A stretch of DNA of 64,000 nt from an uncultured Litoreibacter sp. (lineage in GTDB: Bacteria > Pseudomonadota > Alphaproteobacteria > Rhodobacterales > Rhodobacteraceae), in contig CANMWQ010000001.1 in NCBI GenBank assembly GCA_947501685.1, positions 186,001 to 250,000 of the forward strand, in the 5' to 3' direction. Both the position numbers and the translations under genes were made by a program. The notes beneath the pieces are model-generated. The model was not told the origin of the DNA and made no database searches. It saw nothing but the letters and a program-made list of their open reading frames with translations. This document shows positions 34,018-42,190 of the stretch, in pieces. Each line of letters begins with the position of its first letter. The stretch's first letter is position 1.

Positions 34018-34812
34018 ATGTCTGCAACTCAAAAAGAGCGCGACGACGCCTATGAAAACGGCGCATTCATTCCGGGGGCCGAGAAGTATCTGCCCAAATG
34101 GCAGGCCGCGGCGGAGGCGTTTCGCGATGCAACACCTTGCGAGCTGGATCTGGCCTATGGGGCGGGGGAGCGTGCGCGCTACGACCTGTTCTTTCCCGAA
34201 GGGGAGGCGAAAGGTTTGTTTGTCTTCGTGCATGGCGGCTACTGGAAGGCCTTCTCGAAATCGGAGTGGTCGCATTTTGCGACCGGCGCTTTGGCGCATG
34301 GATTTGCCGCCGCATTGATTGGCTACCCTTTGGCCCCGGAGGCTCGGATGTCCGAGATCACCGCTTCGGTCAGCGCCGGGATTGCGGCGGCAGCAGACAA
34401 GGTTGCGGGGCCCGTGCGGCTGGCCGGCCATTCTGCGGGCGGGCATTTGGTTGCGCGGATGGCGATGCCGGGCGCGTTGCCTGAGACCGTGGCCGCGCGC
34501 GTGGACCGTGTCATGCCGATCTCGCCACTGTCGGACCTGCGGCCATTCCTGCAGTTGTCAATGAACGAGGTTTTGCAACTGGACGCGCCCGAGGCAGAGG
34601 CGGAGAGCCCTGTTCTAGGGGACAAGCGCGAGGGAATCGACATGTTGAGCGTCGTCGGGTCACAGGAACGGCCTGTGTTTTTGGACCAGAACCGCTGGCT
34701 GGCCAAGGCTTGGGATATCGAGCAGTTGATCCTGCCCGGACGGCACCATTTTGACATCATCGACGGGCTGGCGTCGAAAGACACGCCGGTGATGCGCTGG
34801 TTGATGGCCTAG
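34018..34812 (+). CDS. Alpha/beta hydrolase (esterase / arylformamidase-like)
   Basis: 264 residues of the alpha/beta hydrolase fold. The oxyanion motif HGGYW (in FVFVHGGYWKAFSKSEW), nucleophile elbow GHSAGGHL (Ser about residue 140) and late GRHHFDIID with the catalytic His are seen. The HGGYW form and length resemble kynurenine formamidase-like hydrolases, but no tryptophan-degradation gene is close, so the substrate stays open. Divergent from the ECF sigma gene with only 36 bases between the two starts, so their promoters must overlap. A dispersed element follows the stop. Confidence 0.85.
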   Translation: MSATQKERDDAYENGAFIPGAEKYLPKWQAAAEAFRDATPCELDLAYGAGERARYDLFFPEGEAKGLFVFVHGGYWKAFSKSEWSHFATGALAHGFAAALIGYPLAPEARMSEITASVSAGIAAAADKVAGPVRLAGHSAGGHLVARMAMPGALPETVAARVDRVMPISPLSDLRPFLQLSMNEVLQLDAPEAEAESPVLGDKREGIDMLSVVGSQERPVFLDQNRWLAKAWDIEQLILPGRHHFDIIDGLASKDTPVMRWLMA

Positions 34813-34817
34813 GATTT

Positions 34818-34840
34818 GAGTATTTTTGAAGCAGTGATGG
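34818..34840 (+). repeat. Dispersed intergenic element, copy 5
   Basis: GAGTATTTTTGAAGCAGTGATGG, six bases after the hydrolase stop and just before the converging P1 peptidase stop. The T-run after a possible short stem makes it terminator-like. Confidence 0.5.
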
Positions 34841-34841
34841 G

Positions 34842-35834
34842 CTAGGGGCCGAACGTCTCTTGCCATGTCGGAAGCGTGTCGGCGGGGGCGTATTGCGCGT
34901 GAAACACCCCTCGGGCGATGGCGCGGGTCAGACACAGCGCGGCGGCGTGGCCTATATTGAGCGTGTCGGTGATCTCGTCTTTCAGCGGCTTGGCATCTGT
35001 CGCGATCCCGAAGATCAAATCGCCATCCATCGGCGTGTGGCTGGGCCAGAGCGCGCGGGCCATGCCGTCCTGGGCGGCGGTGGCCATGCGGGTGCATTGC
35101 GCTTTGCTGAGCACCGCGTCGGTGGCCACAATCGCGATGGTGGTGGCCGTGGAGGGGTGCAGCTTGGTGGCGGGCGTCTTGGCCGCGTTGGTGTTGATCT
35201 TGGGGCCGAGGCCGCCGAATTCCTCGTCCAACTCGCAAGGCGCTGCATGAAAATGCGCGCTTTCATCCACGGTTGCCGAGCCCAGCGCGTTCACGACCAC
35301 CAACGCGCCGACCATATGCCCCGATGGCAGCAGCAAGGAGGCCGAGCCGAGCCCGCCTTTCAGATTTGCGGTTGTGGCCCCGGTGCCTGCGCCGACGGAG
35401 CCCAGCTTGAAGTCGGCGCCGCTGGCGGCAAGCGCTTTGGCGCCCAAGGCGGGGTAGGGGTTGTCGGACCAGCTTTGATCGCCATTGCCCAGATCAAAGA
35501 TGATGGCGGCGGGCACAATCGGCACGATATGGGGCCCGACTGGGAAGCCTTTGCCAGCGGCCCGCAGGGCGCTCGACACGCCGTCCGCCGCCGCTAAACC
35601 GAAAGCAGAGCCGCCAGAGAGGACCAGCGCATTGACCTGCTGGACGGTCTTGTCGGGGGCCAAGAGGTCCGTTTCCCGTGTTCCCGGCGCGCCGCCCATA
35701 ACGCTGATCCCGGCGGTGAAGGGCGCGTCGCGGCTGAGCACCGTGACGCCGGAATTCAGCCTTGCATCCGCCGCGTTGCCGACCATCAGGCCGGTAATGT
35801 CGGTGATCAGGTTCAATGGACCTCGTTTCATCAT
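34842..35834 (-). CDS. P1-family (DmpA-like, MEROPS S58) peptidase
   Basis: 330 residues of the DmpA/P1 fold, self-cleaving N-terminal-nucleophile aminopeptidases. The start LNLITDITGLMVGNAADARL is typical, with GVTVLSRDAPFTAGISVMGG. VNALVLSGGSAFGLAAADGV is the family's conserved block, and ATTIAIVATDAVL near residue 245 contains the predicted cleavage/nucleophile Thr or Ser region. The start MMKRGPLNL is chosen; upstream in-frame Met codons lie in unlikely sequence. No signal peptide is visible, so it is cytoplasmic. Substrate may be small D- or beta-peptides by family analogy only. Confidence 0.87.
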   Translation of the reverse strand: MMKRGPLNLITDITGLMVGNAADARLNSGVTVLSRDAPFTAGISVMGGAPGTRETDLLAPDKTVQQVNALVLSGGSAFGLAAADGVSSALRAAGKGFPVGPHIVPIVPAAIIFDLGNGDQSWSDNPYPALGAKALAASGADFKLGSVGAGTGATTANLKGGLGSASLLLPSGHMVGALVVVNALGSATVDESAHFHAAPCELDEEFGGLGPKINTNAAKTPATKLHPSTATTIAIVATDAVLSKAQCTRMATAAQDGMARALWPSHTPMDGDLIFGIATDAKPLKDEITDTLNIGHAAALCLTRAIARGVFHAQYAPADTLPTWQETFGP

Positions 35835-36006
35835 CGGGCTGCGGGCTTTCTTTGGCGAGAGAGGCAGAGGGTTCACATGTCGAACACGCCTCAAAATGGG
35901 CTTGCTTTTGTTATGGCATGACCGGGTTTGGCATGGCAAACTCTGGTAAATCACGCAATCGTGCTTATGTGACGATCAATCACATTGAACAAAGAGGGAT
36001 AATTAT

Positions 36007-37083
36007 ATGGCCGATTTTGACGCTCAGGTACGGGAATCTCAGGCACAGGTGGCGGAGGCGCAATCCAAAATCACCGAGTTGACCAGCCGCATCGAGACCG
36101 CACGCGCCAAGCTGAAAACCGGCGATGATATCACGATCGACATCGAGAACGCCTCGCTTGGGGATGTGCACGCCCATACCGAGCTGATGAACGCCAATAT
36201 CGCGGAACTGATCATGGGGCTCGACGATGTGACCTCTGGTTTCTCGGAAGATTTCAGCGCGATGCGCGATAAGACAGGCTGGGAAAGCTTCGTTGGCATC
36301 TTCTCGAAAGGCAAATCCGAGAGCATGCGTCAGGAGCGGATGCGCACAGCCTCCATTGACGACAAGCTGCAGGATTTGATCTCGAAATCCGACCAGATTG
36401 TCGCCTTGCTGCAAGGCCAGCTGACGGTGCTGGAAGAGCAGAAGGTGAAGGTCGAGGGTAACCTCTCGGGCACGTTGGACGAGCGTGAAATGGTGGTGGG
36501 CGAACTTGAATCCCTGCGTGCCGACATTCTGGGCATGGACCCGCAGATCATTGAGTTGGAAAACAAGATCAGCGTCGAACAGGACGCCGCCGCGCGCACC
36601 AAACTGGAAACCCAGCTGGCGGAAATGAACAACCGCTATAACGAAATGGTGCAGCAAGAGCAGGTCAAGCTAGCCAAAAGCCAGACGCTGGAGCGCTATA
36701 TCGAGAAGGGCAAAACCTGGATCGATAGCCTGCAAAACCAGGCGGCGACGCAGATGGTGCTGATCAACAAGCTGGAGACGGATACCAAGCAGCGCGTGGT
36801 TCTATATGACGCGCTGACCAAATCGTTGAAGACGGCCCAGCAGCAAGACGTGGCCCACCAGATCAACGAAATTGGCGTCAAGACCGACCAGGAGGCGCAA
36901 GCCGCCATGGCCGGAATTGGGTCCGCGACCAACACCCGGATGGCGGAGATGATGGAAGCCCATGAGGACCAGATGGTCTTTGCGCGGAAGGTACTGGAGC
37001 AGAAGGCGAAAGCCGACGAACGGTTTGCAAGGCGGTTTGAGAAGATCGTCGAGAAGCACGACAAGAACCTGTATGGGGCATGA
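36007..37083 (+). CDS. Long coiled-coil protein, first gene of the ATPase cluster
   Basis: 358 residues, almost all predicted helix with heptad patterns: VRESQAQVAEAQSKITELTS near the start, QLTVLEEQKVKVEGNLSG in the middle and ARKVLEQKAKADERFARRFE near the end. No membrane segment or catalytic motif. GAGGGA lies 9 bases before the ATG. It overlaps the next gene by ATGA. The make-up recalls TelA or PspA-like scaffold proteins in general, but I could not match their signature blocks, so no family is given. Likely scaffold or membrane-associated partner of the AAA ATPase encoded 2 kb downstream (inference). Confidence 0.75.
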   Translation: MADFDAQVRESQAQVAEAQSKITELTSRIETARAKLKTGDDITIDIENASLGDVHAHTELMNANIAELIMGLDDVTSGFSEDFSAMRDKTGWESFVGIFSKGKSESMRQERMRTASIDDKLQDLISKSDQIVALLQGQLTVLEEQKVKVEGNLSGTLDEREMVVGELESLRADILGMDPQIIELENKISVEQDAAARTKLETQLAEMNNRYNEMVQQEQVKLAKSQTLERYIEKGKTWIDSLQNQAATQMVLINKLETDTKQRVVLYDALTKSLKTAQQQDVAHQINEIGVKTDQEAQAAMAGIGSATNTRMAEMMEAHEDQMVFARKVLEQKAKADERFARRFEKIVEKHDKNLYGA

Positions 37084-37358
37084 GGTTTCGTCGTCAGGTA
37101 CTGACCACGTTCGTTTTTGGGATGATTATGATCTTAGGAGCATTTGCGCTGCATGATCTCTCCGTACTGAATGAGCATTCAGGGGATATACTGCTTTTTC
37201 TTGGCGGCGTGCTCGTCTGGCTTTCTATCATACGGTGCTTCTTCCGATTCATGTGGAGCGTGACCAAAACGGACAAGAGCACGCTCTACGGCGGAGCGAT
37301 GGGAGCTAATATACGACAGGGCGCTCTTGGGCGTTGGCTGTGCGGAATTGAAAAGTGA
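37080..37358 (+). CDS. Small membrane protein in the ATPase cluster
   Basis: 92 residues with two membrane segments (about 8-26, TTFVFGMIMILGAFALHDL, and 38-58, ILLFLGGVLVWLSIIRCFF), then a short basic and Gly-rich tail. Unrecognised. Linked to the coiled-coil gene by ATGA. Its bases are noticeably poorer in GC than the flanking genes, as is the broken gene at 41080, hinting at a later insertion. Confidence 0.6.
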   Translation: MRFRRQVLTTFVFGMIMILGAFALHDLSVLNEHSGDILLFLGGVLVWLSIIRCFFRFMWSVTKTDKSTLYGGAMGANIRQGALGRWLCGIEK

Positions 37359-37365
37359 GATAAGA

Positions 37366-37384
37366 TGTCTTACATTGTAAGACA
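37366..37384. promoter_or_regulatory. Perfect palindromic operator of the toxin-antitoxin pair
   Basis: TGTCTTAC-ATT-GTAAGACA, an 8-base perfect inverted repeat with a 3-base centre, lies 16 bases before the antitoxin ATG. Position and form fit self-repression by a ribbon-helix-helix antitoxin alone or with its toxin. Confidence 0.7.
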
Positions 37385-37399
37385 ATAGGAGTGATCCAC

Positions 37400-37684
37400 A
37401 TGCCCACCGTTCAATTCACCATGCGCGTCGATGCGGAGCTGAAAGCCTCGCTGGAGGAAGAAGCCCGGCGCGAGGATATCTCCGCCTCCCAACTCGCGGC
37501 CCGCGCGATCCGCTCGCATATCGGTGCGAAGGAGGCTGAGCGCGCGGCGATCGAGGCAGCTTTGATTGAGGCTGACAAAGGTGTATTTATCTCGGAAGAG
37601 GCCTTCACCGCTTGGGTCAGCAGCTGGGATACGGACAATGAGCTGCCGCCGCCAAAGCCTGATATCTTTCCGGAGCAGCACTAA
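37400..37684 (+). CDS. Ribbon-helix-helix antitoxin
   Basis: 94 residues. The N-terminal 45 residues form a CopG/ParD-like ribbon-helix-helix (VQFTMRVDAELKASLEEEAR, then ISASQLAARAIRSHI), which would bind the palindrome just upstream. The rest is a flexible acidic arm (EAALIEADKGVFISEEAFTA, then ELPPPKPDIFPEQH) suited to wrap the toxin. ATG 37400 has TAGGAG 9 bases upstream; GTG 37391 lies inside that spacing and is rejected. The toxin gene follows after 3 bases. Confidence 0.85.
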   Translation: MPTVQFTMRVDAELKASLEEEARREDISASQLAARAIRSHIGAKEAERAAIEAALIEADKGVFISEEAFTAWVSSWDTDNELPPPKPDIFPEQH

Positions 37685-37687
37685 TCC

Positions 37688-37966
37688 GTGCGTCTCGTCT
37701 ATCTTGAAAGTAGCATTCCTGATGTCATCTGGTTTCGCCAATATTATTCCAGTGTTTTCCCTGAAGGCCGCGAGAACGCGGATCAGAGCGTTTTGAATTT
37801 GCAGGCTCTTCTCAAAGCTAACCCCTATATGGGGCAGGCGGTTGAGGGCATGGCCGCAACCCGCCGCGTTCCCGTATCGCGAACACCTTTCGTGCTGATC
37901 TACCGGGTGAAACCGGATCAAATTGAAGTGCTCCGCCTCCGCGACAGCCGTAGGGGGGCAGAATGA
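37688..37966 (+). CDS. RelE/ParE-family toxin
   Basis: 92 residues of the RelE/ParE fold: RLVYLESSIPDVIWFRQYYS, LQALLKANPYMGQAVEGM, RRVPVSRTPFVLIYRVKPDQ and LRLRDSRRG. The R/PF-IY-V and L-LRD-R close are family hallmarks. GTG start 3 bases after the antitoxin stop. Its stop overlaps the next cluster gene in ATGA, so translation of that unrelated large protein may be coupled to the toxin. Whether the target is ribosome-bound mRNA or gyrase cannot be told. Confidence 0.85.
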   Translation: MRLVYLESSIPDVIWFRQYYSSVFPEGRENADQSVLNLQALLKANPYMGQAVEGMAATRRVPVSRTPFVLIYRVKPDQIEVLRLRDSRRGAE

Positions 37967-39093
37967 CTGATGACCTAAACCTCACCGTCGACCATCAAGG
38001 CATCACCGATGATCTTGCGGCGCGGCGGTATTTTGCGAAGTTTGAGCGGATCACCGGGCATTTGGCGCGTGTGGCGGCTGAGCTTGAATTGGACGGTACG
38101 TTTTCGAAGCGCGACGTCGAGATCATTGCAGACTACGTGGCCCGGATTGCACGGAGCTTTCGGGCGCTGAGCCATAAATATTTGTTGACGGGACGCGACA
38201 CCGGGCAGTTTTTCGGCTCGCTCACCATTGATAAGCATGAGAGCGGGTTTCCGGTCTTCTCGGAAATTCTGACCATGGCCAATGACGCCCAGCAGGCGGA
38301 GACGCATCTGGCGGGCATGCGGTCGAGGGACTCGCTGAAAGACGAGATGATCCGCCAGATCGTGGGCGACTTGACGGTCCCGACGCGATTGCAATTTGCT
38401 ATGTCGCAGCGGCTCTATTATGAGGCCCTTGCCCGGCGCGGCTTGTTTTGGGCGACGAATGACCCGCAGGCCATCTGGACCGACAGCGAGGGGGAGCGGC
38501 GCAGCTACCTGATCCATTGGGCCGTTTACGACTCGCGCCAGAACGTACCGACAATTTATCTGATGGATGTGGAGGACACAGGCGCATCAGCCCTGCCCAA
38601 GGACCCGCGGCGCTGGCCCGCGGTGCAGGCGCATTTGACCGCACAGGGCTCTTCCGGACTGAAGCTTTTGACGATTGCCCAAGGGTTCGACCGCGACTTT
38701 GACGACATCCACCCCAAACGCCTGCGCCGCATCCATGTGGGGCCGATGTACAGCCACAGCTTCACCCAGCAATCCGGCCCGATCCGCGACGTGTTGGCCG
38801 AGGCGCAGGGCGGAGCCGGTGAAGATTGGACGCTGGCCTGGACCATCGAGACGCTGGAATCGGAGCGCGTCGAGATGGAAAAGAAAGGCTGGTTCAGCGA
38901 GGTGGAGCGCGAGATCTTCAAGCTGGACCCGTTTGCCGGGCGCGGTGCGGAAACTGGCGCGACCTCCACCCAACGCGCCGTGATTATGCCGCAAAAACCA
39001 TATCAAGTGCTGGCGGAGAAACGGCCAGCTGGGTTTGCGGATGTGCAGAAATTTGTGGTGAGCCCCGCGGGCCGCATCGTGTCCGCGAGATAG
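37963..39093 (+). CDS. Unknown 376-residue protein of the ATPase cluster
   Basis: No family recognised. The first 130 residues look helical (RRYFAKFERITGHLARVAAE, then FRALSHKYLLTGRDTGQFFG). The middle is mixed alpha/beta with aromatic blocks (RSYLIHWAVYDSRQNVPTIY). The C-terminal quarter holds LAWTIETLESERVEMEKKGW and KLDPFAG. No membrane segment, signal peptide or obvious catalytic motif. The ATG overlaps the toxin stop. It ends 49 bases before the AAA ATPase start, with dispersed element copy 6 in between. Probably a cytoplasmic partner of the ATPase. Confidence 0.7.
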   Translation: MTDDLNLTVDHQGITDDLAARRYFAKFERITGHLARVAAELELDGTFSKRDVEIIADYVARIARSFRALSHKYLLTGRDTGQFFGSLTIDKHESGFPVFSEILTMANDAQQAETHLAGMRSRDSLKDEMIRQIVGDLTVPTRLQFAMSQRLYYEALARRGLFWATNDPQAIWTDSEGERRSYLIHWAVYDSRQNVPTIYLMDVEDTGASALPKDPRRWPAVQAHLTAQGSSGLKLLTIAQGFDRDFDDIHPKRLRRIHVGPMYSHSFTQQSGPIRDVLAEAQGGAGEDWTLAWTIETLESERVEMEKKGWFSEVEREIFKLDPFAGRGAETGATSTQRAVIMPQKPYQVLAEKRPAGFADVQKFVVSPAGRIVSAR

Positions 39094-39111
39094 GGCAGGA
39101 GCCTCCGGCGG

Positions 39112-39134
39112 GAGTATTTTTCAAAGCAGTGATG
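39112..39134 (+). repeat. Dispersed intergenic element, copy 6 (terminator-like)
   Basis: CTCCGGCGGGAG, a short stem, runs straight into TATTTTTCAAAGCAGTGATG, the element core. The stem plus T-run form a weak terminator 10 bases after the stop of the 376-residue gene. The element also reaches to the ribosome site of the ATPase gene. Confidence 0.5.
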
Positions 39135-39142
39135 AGGATAAA

Positions 39143-41083
39143 ATGAGCCAATCAGCCAATTTCATGGAGTTGAAGGAAGACGACATTCGCAAGCATTTCG
39201 TGCCCGCTGCCGAGATGCTGATGCAGCTTGATCATACGCCGCGTCTGGCGCAGGCGCGGCTGTCGCTCTCCTCCCCTGAGAAGTCGCCTGATGTGGCGGC
39301 CACGCGGCGCAGGTTTCGCTCAACCACGCCGGGGCTTTTGACGCGGAGCACGGCTCCGGGCTCTGGCGTGCGGCTGCTGGACCGCATTGCGGAGACCGAT
39401 GATGACGACCCGCTGACTTCTCCCGCGCAGGCCGCCGTCGCGCATGCGTTGCGCCGGGCGCTGTCCATCGCGCTGGCCATGGGGGAGGCCTATGCCGACC
39501 AGACCCCGCTGACCGAGCTGAAACGGATCAACCTGGAAGGCCGCCTGCCCGCCGACCGCAAGACCGAGTTCACCGAGCTGCTGGCGGCCGAAGCGCTGAT
39601 CACGCTCTATACGTTCGGCAACGCGTCGTCTTATCTGCTGGCCAGCCACGCCACGGAGGCGAGTGTGGAGGTAGGCTCCGTTGATGAGGTGCTGACCGAT
39701 AACGCGCCGCTCGCCCTGCATGGCGCCATCTGGGAGCTGGACCAGAAGCTGGGCCAGTTTGCCACTGACGAGGACACGTTCATTGCGACGGTCCTGGCCT
39801 ATTGCGAGCAGCTGATGGACAAGGTGGCGGGCCGCGCCAGCACGGCCGGGCGCTTGGCGTCTTTCACTGACAATTCCTTCCGGGTGGAGGCCGATGACCT
39901 GACCCTGAACGGGTTCACCCCGGCGCGCACCGCGAAGGGCTCGAAATTAACCATGACCTTCAAAAAGCCCAACGAGGTCGTGGGCAACCATATCGCCAAA
40001 TATCAGGCGATGAAGCTGGCCAAAATGCTGATGGCCTATGACTTTGAGCGCAAGCTGAACCCCTTTGCCGATCTTGGCGGCTTCATCTTCACCTTCATGG
40101 GCGACGGTGCGCCGGGCACCGGGAAGACCACGCTCATTCAGATGATGGCGGGGCTGATCTCCGGCTATTGCGAGACGGCGGGCTACGCCTTCCGCTACCA
40201 GAACCTGAGTACGGATAATATCGACAGTTATCAGGGGAAATCGGGCCAAAACGCCAAGGCCTTCATCAATAATATCATTGATCCCAACGTCATCGGCTTC
40301 GGCACAATTGACGACATCGACCAGCTTGCGGGCAAGCGCGGGGACCGGCAATCCAGCGCGGGCCAGCTGGAAATCACCGCCGTTCTAATGGAGAGTTTCG
40401 CAGGCGCCAACACCGTCGTGCGCGGCAATTGCACCTTCGGGATGTTCTCGAATTACCCGGAGAATGTCGACGATGCGCTGCGCCAGCGGGCGGGCGCGCG
40501 GTTCTTGGTCGATGGGCCGCAAACGCGGGACGATTACGTCGATATTCTTAACCTTCTCATGGGCAAAAACCACGACATTCCGCTGGGCGACTTCGAGCCC
40601 TTTGCCGCCCAAGAGATCAAGAAAGCCGTCGCGGCCAGCTTTGAAAGCCACGGCAAGCCGCATGAGGAAGGCCTGCTGCGCGTCTATGAGAAAGTCTCGA
40701 AAGAGATCGGCGCGCTGGACACGATCAACAAGCTTGGCACCTACCTTAAGGGCATCCAGGAGGCCGACCACCGCTTCACGGGCCGCGCGATCAAGAACAT
40801 CACCGACGCCGTCAAAGTCCGCGCGATGGATTTCGAGCTGCCCGATGAATGGATGGAAGAGCCCGACTTGTTTCTGTTCAAGGATTACGAGACCAAGCTG
40901 GGCATGATCAAAGAGCTGCGCCAGCCGATCACGGTGGAGATGGTGATCCAGGAGATCAACCGCTACGCGGATAGCGAGTTCCGCTATGCAGACAAGTCCG
41001 ACGAGGTGGCGGTGGCGAATATGGTGCGGGAGTATGGGCTGACGGAAGAGGCGAAGAAAAGGTATTTGGAGAGTAAGGGGTGA
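39143..41083 (+). CDS. AAA-type ATPase of the uncharacterised cluster
   Basis: 646 residues. The N-terminal half (1-300) is helical and of unknown fold. The ATPase core follows: Walker A GDGAPGTGKTTL (about residue 320), a Walker B-like VIGFGTIDDIDQL with two acidic residues (about 383), the sensor-like FGMFSNYPENVDDALRQR (about 431) with a candidate arginine finger, and a helical lid (RFTGRAIKNITDAVKVRAMD). The C-terminus carries MVREYGLTEEAKKRYLE. This is the pattern of MoxR/ClpX-type remodelling ATPases rather than ABC or SMC proteins. Likely remodels a client made by the same cluster (coiled-coil or unknown proteins); inference. Confidence 0.85.
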   Translation: MSQSANFMELKEDDIRKHFVPAAEMLMQLDHTPRLAQARLSLSSPEKSPDVAATRRRFRSTTPGLLTRSTAPGSGVRLLDRIAETDDDDPLTSPAQAAVAHALRRALSIALAMGEAYADQTPLTELKRINLEGRLPADRKTEFTELLAAEALITLYTFGNASSYLLASHATEASVEVGSVDEVLTDNAPLALHGAIWELDQKLGQFATDEDTFIATVLAYCEQLMDKVAGRASTAGRLASFTDNSFRVEADDLTLNGFTPARTAKGSKLTMTFKKPNEVVGNHIAKYQAMKLAKMLMAYDFERKLNPFADLGGFIFTFMGDGAPGTGKTTLIQMMAGLISGYCETAGYAFRYQNLSTDNIDSYQGKSGQNAKAFINNIIDPNVIGFGTIDDIDQLAGKRGDRQSSAGQLEITAVLMESFAGANTVVRGNCTFGMFSNYPENVDDALRQRAGARFLVDGPQTRDDYVDILNLLMGKNHDIPLGDFEPFAAQEIKKAVAASFESHGKPHEEGLLRVYEKVSKEIGALDTINKLGTYLKGIQEADHRFTGRAIKNITDAVKVRAMDFELPDEWMEEPDLFLFKDYETKLGMIKELRQPITVEMVIQEINRYADSEFRYADKSDEVAVANMVREYGLTEEAKKRYLESKG

Positions 41084-41451
41084 GTGACGACGCCTTGCAC
41101 ACTGTATTCGTTCTATTGATTCCAGCGCTTTCTGGAATGCTCGGTGGCTATTTTTCTGATTTGGTAAAGTATCAATAGAGCGATCAATGGGTCCAGGTTT
41201 TGGTTGCTCTCCTTTTTTCATATGTATGTTGCTTGGTGGGTTACTTTGTTCCTGGGGCGCTTTACATGATGAACGAGGGTGATCTCTTCGCAGGTTTTGG
41301 TGCCGTTGTTAGCCTGCCCAGCTTGGTTTGGATGTGTGGAATGGCCGCATTCCTAGCTGGCATCATTTGGTTGCCCATCGGCCTTGTCAGCGGGTTATTT
41401 TTCTATTTCGGGGCCGTGGAGAAACAGGCTGGTTCTCGCGACACGAGTTGA
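41080..41451 (+). pseudogene. Small membrane protein gene broken by an in-frame amber codon
   Basis: A GTG at 41080 overlaps the ATPase stop (GTGA) and opens a frame beginning SDDALHTVFVLLIPAL. It stops at TAG 41176-41178 after 32 codons. The same frame continues without any other stop to 41451 as SDQWVQVLVALLFSYVCC and further membrane segments, giving one coherent protein of about 123 residues with three to four membrane helices. The part after the TAG has no ribosome site of its own (a TTG at 41200 is the only start), so I read it as one gene with a nonsense mutation. It could instead be a sequencing error or a suppressed stop. The bases are poorer in GC than in neighbouring genes. Confidence 0.55.
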
Positions 41452-41560
41452 CTGATTAATCATGCGCGACCGATGGCGTATCTGCCCCACTGGTTGTCAC
41501 GCCTTGCGCTGTATTTCATTCGAAAGTTATGTTTCCTTTTGAAAAAGTGAGAGGGGGCAT

Positions 41561-42190
41561 ATGACCGCATCAAAATCTGTGTGGTGGATCGCGGGAGCTG
41601 CGCTGATGGTCCTTGTGGCGGCCTCCTTCATCGCTGCTTCGGTCTTTCAAAGATCTGGCCTTCTCTCCCTCGTCCCGCCGCTAACAGAGGCCAACCCAAA
41701 CCCCGCCGCAGACGTCACACCCGACCGCGTGTTGTCGCTTTACCAATCGGCCTTCACCGCTTGGGCGGCGCTCATTTTGCTGGTCCCGGCCTATATCTTC
41801 GTCTGGTTCCGCACGCATTACGACCGATGGCTGGCCTTCTGGGCGGTCAGTTACGTGGCCTATGTCATCCACCTCTATGTCTCCGCCTTTTGGTTCTTCG
41901 AAGGGGATTTCACGGCGATGACCACCTCCTCCCGCGTGTCGGCTTTTTGGCCGGGGATGGTGATCTTGATCTGGTGGGGCGTGGATGTGCTGATCGGGAT
42001 GGCCAAGATGCAGGCCAAATGGATCACGGTGCAGCGGGTGGTCGTGCATGTCTTGGTGTTCGTGCTCTTTGTGGGCGGCTCCGCCGTGAAGGGGGAGACG
42101 GCGTTGATCCAGTTGATGGGCTGGGCGCTGTTTGGGGCGGGCGTGGGCACGCTGGTGGTCTCCTATCTCAACACCCGCAAGCTGGCTTAG
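41561..42190 (+). CDS. Integral membrane protein of the ATPase cluster
   Basis: 209 residues, unrecognised. Five hydrophobic segments are seen: about 8-30, 62-82, 92-112, 128-145 and 155-200 in two parts. Many Trp and Tyr lie at the membrane edges (FRTHYDRWLAFWAVSYVAYV). A polar loop with TEANPNPAADVTPDRVLS lies outside. AGAGGGGG is 4 bases before the ATG. The next gene starts directly at the base after its stop, so both belong to one transcript. Confidence 0.7.
   Translation: MTASKSVWWIAGAALMVLVAASFIAASVFQRSGLLSLVPPLTEANPNPAADVTPDRVLSLYQSAFTAWAALILLVPAYIFVWFRTHYDRWLAFWAVSYVAYVIHLYVSAFWFFEGDFTAMTTSSRVSAFWPGMVILIWWGVDVLIGMAKMQAKWITVQRVVVHVLVFVLFVGGSAVKGETALIQLMGWALFGAGVGTLVVSYLNTRKLA

Noticed and set aside
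36007-37083. Assignment of the coiled-coil protein to the TelA toxic-anion-resistance or PspA family.
   Set aside because: Overall helical make-up is similar, but I could not find the conserved blocks of either family, so naming it would be a guess.
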